Shown here: positions 1 through 5,692 of the stretch, in pieces
How the letters are laid out: each line of letters opens with the position of its first letter
Position numbering within the stretch: position 1 is the first letter of the stretch
Assembly (NCBI GenBank): GCA_027018975.1
Contig: JALUXN010000306.1
Span: 1 to 5,692 of the forward strand
DNA from: Mariprofundaceae bacterium
GTDB taxonomy: Bacteria; Pseudomonadota; Zetaproteobacteria; Mariprofundales; Mariprofundaceae
DNA length: 5,692 nucleotides
Reading direction: 5' to 3'
Notes under the pieces: model-generated
Seen by the model: only the letters and a program-made list of their open reading frames with translations
Told to the model about the DNA's origin: nothing
Database searches by the model: none
Translations under genes and position numbers: made by a program

Positions 1-449
1 TGCTGCTCGGCGCGTAGCAGCTCGCTGGTGTGGCGGAAGTTGGGGGCGAAGGTATAGACATGCGCCAACCCTTCGAGCACCAGCTGGCGGTTGATCCATT
101 GGCCGTCATCCAGATAAACATGCGCCAACGTGCGGCCATATTGGTCACGCTTTTCACGGTCGAACTCGAGCCGAACCACCTTGTCGCTGATCAACGCCGC
201 CAGCCGCCGCTTCGCCTCTGTGCCGTAAGGCTGGCCGGGTTCACTGTTGTGGGCGATTTCGGGGGTATTGATGCCAAGCAGACGGATTTTTTGACCGCTC
301 GATGTGTGGAACGTATCGCCATCGACGATATAACCGACCCGCACCCAGTGCGATGTGCCGACCACCGACAGTGTGCCGGCCTGAGCCAACGTACTCCACA
401 GCAGTGCGCAGAGCAGGCTGAGAATGAGCAGGCGACTACGCCGTAACAA
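1..449 (-). CDS. Secreted thermonuclease-like protein (SNase domain), C-terminus beyond window
   Basis: Predicted calcium-dependent phosphodiesterase of the staphylococcal nuclease family, acting on DNA and RNA outside the cytoplasm. The 149 codons visible begin with a signal peptide (MLRRSR, a Leu-rich core, then AQA before Gly25). The SNase domain starts near residue 38 and shows VDGDT (42-46), RLLGINTPE (56-64), GTEA (76-79), DREKRDQYGR (97-106) and a second LAHVY near 128-132. By alignment from memory to S. aureus nuclease, Asp45, Arg56, Glu64 and Arg106 match Asp21, Arg35, Glu43 and Arg87, while Asn61 replaces Asp40. The frame is open back to a TGA at 531-533. The only ATG, GTG, TTG or CTG codon between that stop and the charged n-region is TTG at 449-447, overlapping pyrD by 14 bases. 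A GGAAG lies only 2 bases upstream, so the start is less sure than the family. A later GTG would lose the signal peptide. The protein is truncated by the window edge at about the last SNase helix. Confidence 0.9.
   Translation of the reverse strand, partial: MLRRSRLLILSLLCALLWSTLAQAGTLSVVGTSHWVRVGYIVDGDTFHTSSGQKIRLLGINTPEIAHNSEPGQPYGTEAKRRLAALISDKVVRLEFDREKRDQYGRTLAHVYLDDGQWINRQLVLEGLAHVYTFAPNFRHTSELLRAEQ
378..449 (-). other. Predicted Sec signal peptide of the nuclease
   Basis: Codons 1-24 of the nuclease encode a short basic n-region with three Arg residues, a hydrophobic core of Leu, Ile, Cys, Ala and Trp, and a c-region ending Leu-Ala-Gln-Ala. This fits signal peptidase I cleavage before Gly25. 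Cys14 is preceded by Leu-Leu, which does not match a lipobox, so a lipoprotein is unlikely. The prediction depends on the TTG start at 449. Confidence 0.75.
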
Positions 450-1362
450 GGCTTCCGACGAGATCGGCGTAGCGATCGATCTGTTGCGCGCTGAGATAGG
501 CGTCCAGCTCTTGAAGCAGCGGTTTGCACATCAGCGGATCGTAAAAGAGACCGGTGCCCAGCCCGATCGCATCGGCGCCGACGATGGCGAACTCGATCGC
601 ATCCCTAGCCGAAGTGATGCCGCCCTGTCCCAGAATCGGAATATTGTGACGCGCGGCGACAGCGCGGGTCTGATGAATCTTCCACAGCGCCACCGGTTTG
701 ATGCAGGGACCGGAGAGGCCGCCGGAGATATTGGCGATCACCGGCTGGCGCGAATCGATATCGACCGCCATGCCGACCAGCGTATTGATCACCGACAGAC
801 CATCGCTGCCCGCCTCGATCACATAACGCGCCGTCTCGGCGATGTCAGCACTGTTGGGCGAGAGCTTGGTGATCAGCGGCTTGCTGGTCATCGGCCGCAT
901 CGCCTCGACCACCCGCGCCGCCATCTCGGGGTTGTTACCAAAATGGACGCCGCCCTCCTTCACATTCGGGCAGGAGATATTGATCTCAATGGCAGTGACC
1001 GGCGAATCATCAAAAATCCGCGCCACCTCGGCATACTCCTCGGGCGATGTGCCGTTGGCATTGGCCCAGAACTGCGTCTCATCATGCGGCAGTTTGGGCA
1101 GAATATGATCGACCACATAGCGCGCGCCGGGGTTCTGCAGACCGATCGCATTGAGCATACCCGATGGCGTCTCATACACGCGGTGCGGCGCATTACCCAT
1201 GCGCGGTTCGAGCGTCGTCCCCTTGAGAATCACCGCGCCAATATCGCGATTATCCCACCCCTCAACGCGGGTGTACTCCTCGCCGAAACCGACACAGCCG
1301 GAGAGCAGCACCAGCGGCGTCTGCAGCTGCAGACCGGCAAAGTTGACGGCTAGATCGGCCAT
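436..1362 (-). CDS. pyrD: Dihydroorotate dehydrogenase, class 1B catalytic subunit
   Basis: FMN enzyme that oxidises (S)-dihydroorotate to orotate, the fourth step of UMP synthesis, in the cytoplasm. Class 1B enzymes normally pair with PyrK (FAD, 2Fe-2S) to pass electrons to NAD+. The 308 residues form one TIM barrel. SGCVGFGEEY (21-30) and a long NAIGLQNPG stretch (71-79) are typical of class 1B. The catalytic-base Cys131 lies in NISCPNVKEGG (128-138), where class 2 enzymes have Ser. Lys47 and Lys166 fit the FMN/substrate lysines, and SGGLSG (213-218) and GQGGIT (245-250) fit phosphate-binding loops. The length matches the family (about 300-312). I chose ATG 1362 because GGTGG lies 8 bases upstream. 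A GTG at 1374 would add four residues but has no ribosome site. The gene follows gltD by 16 bases, and its end overlaps the nuclease start. No pyrK is adjacent on the downstream side, and the upstream neighbour is gltD. Confidence 0.95.
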   Translation of the reverse strand: MADLAVNFAGLQLQTPLVLLSGCVGFGEEYTRVEGWDNRDIGAVILKGTTLEPRMGNAPHRVYETPSGMLNAIGLQNPGARYVVDHILPKLPHDETQFWANANGTSPEEYAEVARIFDDSPVTAIEINISCPNVKEGGVHFGNNPEMAARVVEAMRPMTSKPLITKLSPNSADIAETARYVIEAGSDGLSVINTLVGMAVDIDSRQPVIANISGGLSGPCIKPVALWKIHQTRAVAARHNIPILGQGGITSARDAIEFAIVGADAIGLGTGLFYDPLMCKPLLQELDAYLSAQQIDRYADLVGSLVTA

Positions 1363-1370
1363 GATAGCGC

Positions 1371-1375
1371 CCACC
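1371..1375 (-). promoter_or_regulatory. Likely ribosome binding site of pyrD
   Basis: GGTGG, a four-of-five match to GGAGG, sits 8 bases before ATG 1362 in the short gltD-pyrD gap. The alternative GTG at 1374 overlaps this motif and has no purine-rich site before it, so the motif favours the ATG. The match is modest, and coupling to gltD translation may also contribute. Confidence 0.5.
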
Positions 1376-1378
1376 GCA

Positions 1379-2815
1379 TCAGCGTGGCAGACCGGTGGAA
1401 CCCATCAGGTATTCATCCACCGCGCGGGCGCACTGCCGCCCCTCGCGGATCGCCCAGACAATCAGTGACTGACCGCGCCGCATATCGCCGGCGGTAAACA
1501 CCTTATCGAGGCTGGTGGCGTAGTGCTGATCGTCGGCGGCGACATTGCCGCGCCCATCTTTGGCCACCTGCAACTCCTCAAGCATCCCTTCATGCACCGG
1601 ATGAACAAAGCCCATCGCCAACGTCACCAGCTGCGCCGGCAGCTGGAACTCGGAGCCGGCAACCTCGTGCAGCTTCCACTGCCCATCCTCCTGCTGCCAC
1701 TCCACGCGCACGCACTCGATCGCCTGCACATGGCCGTTGTCGTCGCCAATAAAGCGTTTGGTGGAGACCTGCCAATCGCGTTCGCACCCCTCCTCCTGCG
1801 AGGTGGAGGTGCGCAGTTTCATCGGCCAGTAGGGCCAGGTGATCAGCTTATCGGGATGATCCTCCGGGCGTGGCATGATCTCCAGCTGGGTCACCGATTT
1901 GGCACCGTGACGATTGGCTGTGCCGATGCAGTCGGAGCCGGTATCGCCGCCACCGATCACCACCACATCTTTACCCTCTGCCGACACAAACTCATCGTCA
2001 GGAATCGCATCGCCGAGCACCCGCTTGGTGTTCTTGGTCAAAAACTCCATAGCGAAGTGGATGCCATCCAGTTCGCGCCCCGGCACCGGCAGATCGCGCG
2101 GCGCTTCCGCACCGCCGCTGAGCACCACCGCATCGAACGCGTCGAGCAGCGACTTGGCCGGGATATCCTGGCCGATATGGCTGTTGACGCGGAACTCCAC
2201 GCCCTCGGCAGCCATCTGCGCCATGCGGCGGTCGATCACCGATTTATCGAATTTGAAATTGGGGATACCGTAGCGCATCAAGCCGCCGATGCGGTCACTC
2301 TTCTCGAACAGCACCACATCGTGCCCCACCCGCGCCAGCTGCTGCGCACAGGCCATGCCGGCAGGGCCGGAGCCGACCACCGCCACCCGTTTGCCGGTTT
2401 TCTGCTCGGCAATCTGCGGCGTGATCCACCCCTCTTGCCATCCCTTCTCGACAATCGCCAGCTCGATATTTTTGATCGTCACCGCATCGCCGATCAGATT
2501 GAGCGTGCACGCCTCTTCACACGGTGCCGGACAGACACGGCCGGTAAATTCGGGGAAATTGTTGGTCGAATGGAGCACATCCAGCGCCTCGCGCCAGCGG
2601 TTTTTATAGACGTAATCGTTCCAGTCCGGGATGATGTTATTGATCGGGCAGCCGTTGTGGCAGAAGGGGATGCCGCAATCCATGCAACGCGCGCCCTGCG
2701 TGCTCAAATCCGCCGGCAACCGGGCGAACTCTTTGAAGTGGCGCACGCGCTCGGCAACCGGCGCATAATGGATATTCTCGCGATCAAACTCCTTGAATCC
2801 TGTCGGCTTACCCAT
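1379..2815 (-). CDS. gltD: Glutamate synthase (NADPH) small subunit
   Basis: Beta subunit of GOGAT: oxidises NADPH on FAD and sends electrons through Fe-S clusters to the FMN of GltB, in the cytoplasm. The 478 residues are close to E. coli GltD (about 472). The N-terminal Fe-S domain has Cys44, 47, 52 and 56 (CMDCGIPFCHNGCP) and CPAPCEEAC at 95-103. The FAD Rossmann motif VVGSGPAG is at 146-153, the NADPH motif VIGGGDTG at 286-293, and the closing signature AGDMRRGQSLIVWAI at 442-456. All expected cofactor motifs are present and the frame is intact. ATG 2815 is chosen because GGAAGGAG ends 7 bases before it and the protein then starts MGKPTGF, as family members do. An upstream ATG at 2842 would add nine residues and lacks this support. 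The start overlaps the gltB stop by 8 bases. The same fold builds PreT and the N-terminal half of dihydropyrimidine dehydrogenase, but the position next to gltB makes GltD clear. Confidence 0.97.
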   Translation of the reverse strand: MGKPTGFKEFDRENIHYAPVAERVRHFKEFARLPADLSTQGARCMDCGIPFCHNGCPINNIIPDWNDYVYKNRWREALDVLHSTNNFPEFTGRVCPAPCEEACTLNLIGDAVTIKNIELAIVEKGWQEGWITPQIAEQKTGKRVAVVGSGPAGMACAQQLARVGHDVVLFEKSDRIGGLMRYGIPNFKFDKSVIDRRMAQMAAEGVEFRVNSHIGQDIPAKSLLDAFDAVVLSGGAEAPRDLPVPGRELDGIHFAMEFLTKNTKRVLGDAIPDDEFVSAEGKDVVVIGGGDTGSDCIGTANRHGAKSVTQLEIMPRPEDHPDKLITWPYWPMKLRTSTSQEEGCERDWQVSTKRFIGDDNGHVQAIECVRVEWQQEDGQWKLHEVAGSEFQLPAQLVTLAMGFVHPVHEGMLEELQVAKDGRGNVAADDQHYATSLDKVFTAGDMRRGQSLIVWAIREGRQCARAVDEYLMGSTGLPR

Positions 2816-5692
2816 GAGTGGACTCCTTCCCTGCTTGTTCATGCTGCACGGCTTGCAGCTCCGCCTCGCGCTCGGCCAGTGCGCGCTTGTAATCGACCGG
2901 CATCACCTTGACGAACTGCTGCACGCGCGTCTTCCAGTTGTTGAGAATCTCCCTGCCGCGCGCCGAATTGGTGTAGTGGACATGGCGGGCAATCAGGCCG
3001 AAGAGGATGCGCTGATCATTCTGATTCAGGCCATGCTTGATATCGACGCGACCATGCGTCTCCAGATCGCCGCCCTGATGATCCAGCTCCTCCAGCGCCA
3101 TATCTTCGGAGAGTACCGGCTCCAGTTCCACCTGCGCCATGTTGCAGCGCTGCTCGAAGGTGCCGGATTCATCGAGCACATAGGCGACACCGCCGGACAT
3201 GCCGGCTGCAAAGTTACGCCCGGTCTCGCCGAGAATCACCACCGTGCCACCGGTCATATATTCGCAGCCGTGATCACCCACACCCTCGACCACCGCAGCC
3301 GCGCCGGAGTTGCGCACCGCAAAGCGTTCGCCGGCGATACCGTTGAAATAGGCCTCGCCATCGACCGCGCCGAAGAGCACCGTGTTGCCCACGATACTGT
3401 TCTCCTCCGCCTTGATCGGCGTCTCCTCCGGCGGCCGAATGGTGATACGTCCGCCCGACAGCCCCTTGCCGACATAATCGTTGCCGACACCGACCAGATC
3501 GATCGTCACACCTCGCGCCAGCCACGCACCGAGCGACTGCCCCGCCGTACCACGCGCCTTGATGACAATGCAATCTTCCGGCAGTCCGGCATGGCCATAA
3601 CGCTTGGCCACCTTGCCGGAGAGCATGGTGCCGAAGCTGCGATCGACGTTGCAGATCTCCGTCTCAATCACCACCGGTGTACGGTTCTCCAACGCCGGCT
3701 GCGCCTGCGCGATCAGTTTATTGTCGATCAATTGATCCAGCCCATGATCCTGCTGCGCACTGTGGTGCAGCGTACCCTCGGCCGCCTCGACCTTGTGGAA
3801 GATCGGAGACAGGTCGATGCCCTGCGACTTCCAGTGGCGCACCGCATCGTCCGCATCGAGCATCTCCACGCGCCCGATCATCTCATCGAAGGTGCGGAAG
3901 CCGAGTTCCGCCATGATCTCGCGCACCTCTTCAGCGACATACATGAAGTAGTTGACCACATCCTCCGGCTTGCCGACAAACTTCTTGCGCAGCTCCGGAT
4001 CCTGCGTCGCCACACCGACCGGGCAAGTGTTGAGATGACACTTGCGCATCATAATGCACCCCTCAGCGACCAGTGCGATGGTGCCGAAGGCGACCTCATC
4101 CGCGCCCAGCAGCGCGGCAATCACCACATCGCGGCCGGTACGAATCTGGCCATCGGCCTGCAGACGGGTACGGCTGCGCAGACGATTGAGCAGCAGTGTC
4201 TGCTGCGTCTCCGCAAGCCCCACTTCCCACGCGCTGCCGGCATACTTGATTGAGGTGAGCGGACTGGCACCTGTGCCGCCATCGTGTCCGGCTATCACCA
4301 CATGGTCGGCATGCGCCTTGACCACGCCGGCAGCCACCGTGCCAACACCGATCTCCGAGACCAGCTTCACCGAAATATCGGCATCGGTATTGGTGTTTTT
4401 GAGATCAAAAATCAGCTGCGCCAGATCCTCGATCGAATAGATATCATGATGCGGCGGCGGCGAGATCAGCCCCACACCCGGTGTCGAGTGGCGCACCCGA
4501 CCGATGCGTTCATCCACCTTATGACCGGGCAGCTGACCACCCTCGCCCGGCTTGGCGCCCTGCGCCATCTTGATCTGGATCTGATCGGAGTTGGCCAGAT
4601 ACTCGGCGGTCACACCAAAACGGCCGGAGGCAACCTGTTTGATCGCTGAGCGCATCGAGTCGCCGTTGGGCAGCGGCTTAAAGCGCTCTACCTCTTCGCC
4701 GCCCTCGCCGGTGTTGGACTTGCCGCCCAGCCGGTTCATGGCAATCGCCAGTGTGCTGTGCGCCTCGTGCGAAATCGAGCCGAACGACATCGCGCCAGTG
4801 GCAAAACGCTTGACGATATTGGTCGCCGGCTCCACCTCGTCGAGCGGAATCGACTTGCCCGGCTTGAATTTGAACAGGCTGCGCAAGGTCACCAGCCGAC
4901 CCTTCTGGTTGTTGATGTGATCGGCATACTCTTTATAGAGCTGATAGTTGTTGGTGCGGATGGCGTGCTGCAGCTTGGCGATGGTGTCGGGACCCAGCAG
5001 ATGCTCCTCGCCGCGTACTCGCCACGCATACTCGCCGCCGACATCGAGCGCATGTTTGTGGATCTGCGAATTGCCATAAGCGAGCTGATGACGCATCGCC
5101 GACTCCTGCGCAATCTCAGCCAAGCCTGCGCCCTCAATCTGGGTGACCGTGCCGGTGAAGTATTGATCCACGAACTCAGAGGAGAGGCCGAACGCCTCGA
5201 AAATCTGCGCGCCGCAGTAGGATTGATAGGTGGAGATACCCATCTTGGACATCACCTTATAGAGCCCCTTGCCGATCGCCTTGATATAGCGCGGCTCGAC
5301 CTCTTCGAGCGCCAGCTCCTCGGGGAAATAGCCGCAGCGATGCATATCGATCAACGTCTCGAAAGCGAGATAGGGATTGATCGCCTCGGCACCAAAGCCG
5401 GCCAAGGTGGCGAAGTGATGCACTTCACGCGCTGATCCCGTCTCCACGACTAGGCCGGTCTCGACACGCAAGCCGGCACGGATCAGGTGCTGATGCACCG
5501 CCGAAGTCGCCAGCAGCGCCGGAATCGGGATCTGTGTCTCGCTAATATCGCGATCGGAGAGGATGACGATATTGTAGTGCTCGCGCACCGCCTGCTCGGC
5601 TGCCGCGCAGAGCGATTCGATGGCCGACTCCATACCCGCCGCGCCCTCTGTCGCATCGTAGCAAATCGAGAGCGTTTTGCAGCGGAAGGCGT
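2808..5692 (-). CDS. gltB: Glutamate synthase (NADPH) large subunit, N-terminus beyond window
   Basis: Alpha subunit of GOGAT: releases ammonia from glutamine, channels it to the FMN site and makes glutamate from 2-oxoglutarate using electrons from GltD. The window holds 960 codons, the C-terminal part of a protein usually near 1500 residues, so the Cys1 glutaminase domain is not seen. The frame is open to base 5692; the Met at 5633 is internal. First comes the end of the central domain (NIVILSDRDIS and INPYLAFE region). The FMN synthase domain follows, roughly 4900-3850, with GEGGE, PGEGGQLPG, SPPPHHDIYS and GHDGGTGAS. The 3Fe-4S ligands are Cys at 4058, 4040 and 4025 (C-x5-C-x4-C in CIMMRKCHLNTCPVG). 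The C-terminal GXGXG beta-helix domain, about 3590-3100, has GTAGQS, NDYVGKGLSGG, RNSGA and GCEYMTGG. The tail FVKVMPVDYKRAL is typical. No frameshift is seen. Stop TAA at 2810-2808 lies 5 bases past the gltD ATG. Confidence 0.98.
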   Translation of the reverse strand, partial: AFRCKTLSICYDATEGAAGMESAIESLCAAAEQAVREHYNIVILSDRDISETQIPIPALLATSAVHQHLIRAGLRVETGLVVETGSAREVHHFATLAGFGAEAINPYLAFETLIDMHRCGYFPEELALEEVEPRYIKAIGKGLYKVMSKMGISTYQSYCGAQIFEAFGLSSEFVDQYFTGTVTQIEGAGLAEIAQESAMRHQLAYGNSQIHKHALDVGGEYAWRVRGEEHLLGPDTIAKLQHAIRTNNYQLYKEYADHINNQKGRLVTLRSLFKFKPGKSIPLDEVEPATNIVKRFATGAMSFGSISHEAHSTLAIAMNRLGGKSNTGEGGEEVERFKPLPNGDSMRSAIKQVASGRFGVTAEYLANSDQIQIKMAQGAKPGEGGQLPGHKVDERIGRVRHSTPGVGLISPPPHHDIYSIEDLAQLIFDLKNTNTDADISVKLVSEIGVGTVAAGVVKAHADHVVIAGHDGGTGASPLTSIKYAGSAWEVGLAETQQTLLLNRLRSRTRLQADGQIRTGRDVVIAALLGADEVAFGTIALVAEGCIMMRKCHLNTCPVGVATQDPELRKKFVGKPEDVVNYFMYVAEEVREIMAELGFRTFDEMIGRVEMLDADDAVRHWKSQGIDLSPIFHKVEAAEGTLHHSAQQDHGLDQLIDNKLIAQAQPALENRTPVVIETEICNVDRSFGTMLSGKVAKRYGHAGLPEDCIVIKARGTAGQSLGAWLARGVTIDLVGVGNDYVGKGLSGGRITIRPPEETPIKAEENSIVGNTVLFGAVDGEAYFNGIAGERFAVRNSGAAAVVEGVGDHGCEYMTGGTVVILGETGRNFAAGMSGGVAYVLDESGTFEQRCNMAQVELEPVLSEDMALEELDHQGGDLETHGRVDIKHGLNQNDQRILFGLIARHVHYTNSARGREILNNWKTRVQQFVKVMPVDYKRALAEREAELQAVQHEQAGKESTHG
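2823..2830 (-). promoter_or_regulatory. Strong ribosome binding site of gltD inside gltB
   Basis: The minus strand reads GGAAGGAG, a near-ideal Shine-Dalgarno sequence, with 7 bases before ATG 2815. It lies within the last codons of gltB (encoding Lys-Glu near the C-terminus). It decides the gltD start against the ATG at 2842 and allows gltD to be translated by ribosomes finishing gltB. Confidence 0.85.

Noticed and set aside
54..129. Near-identical 16-base direct repeats at 54-69 and 114-129
   Set aside because: They are 60 bases apart, in the same frame, and both encode Leu-Ala-His-Val-Tyr, a pattern the SNase fold also shows in similar form at the two places. Convergent codon use explains them without a mobile or regulatory element.
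30..446. Plus-strand open frame of 138 codons over the nuclease
   Set aside because: It is antisense to a clear SNase domain, and its product shows no family motif.
191..529. Minus-strand open frame of 112 codons overlapping the nuclease and the pyrD end
   Set aside because: It is in a different frame from the SNase motifs and its product is a low-information Arg- and Ser-rich sequence. The adjacent frame explains the region.
1360..1374. GTG at 1374 as the pyrD start
   Set aside because: It would lie 4 bases after the gltD stop, but has no ribosome site upstream, whereas ATG 1362 has GGTGG at good spacing and gives the usual family N-terminus.
2816..2842. ATG at 2842 as the gltD start
   Set aside because: It adds nine residues not typical of GltD and places the strong GGAAGGAG inside the coding region; ATG 2815 fits that site.
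1523..4253. Two long overlapping plus-strand open frames (1523-2911 and 2793-4253), and a third at 424-1353
   Set aside because: They lie antisense to gltB, gltD and pyrD, and their products are rich in Arg, His and Leu with no recognisable domain. They are the expected shadows of GC-rich codon bias in strongly conserved genes.

Overview
The window is gene-dense chromosomal DNA of an apparently GC-rich bacterium, with all recognisable genes on the minus strand. Reading from high to low coordinates, the order is gltB (5' end beyond the window), gltD, a class 1B dihydroorotate dehydrogenase (pyrD), then the start of a secreted staphylococcal-nuclease-like protein cut off at base 1. The GltB and GltD sequences look proteobacterial by eye. 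A class 1B PyrD is not the commonest type in Proteobacteria, so I do not name a lineage.

Layout: 5692-2808 is the C-terminal two-thirds of the glutamate synthase large subunit. 2815-1379 is the small subunit, whose start overlaps the gltB stop by 8 bases. 1362-436 is pyrD, 16 bases after the gltD stop. 449-1 is the nuclease, which probably starts at a TTG codon inside the end of pyrD. No intergenic stretch exceeds about 16 bases, and I see no terminator or promoter between genes, so this looks like one transcription unit.

Functionally, GltB and GltD form NADPH-dependent glutamate synthase (GOGAT), which makes glutamate from glutamine and 2-oxoglutarate. PyrD oxidises dihydroorotate to orotate in pyrimidine synthesis. 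The nuclease is predicted to be exported and may degrade extracellular or periplasmic nucleic acid; any link to the other genes is inference.

This is mostly core metabolism, and I find no convincing undescribed system. The points most worth a second look are the gltD-pyrD adjacency without a pyrK gene, the non-ATG start of the nuclease with an Asn at a usual metal-ligand position, and the tight translational overlaps.
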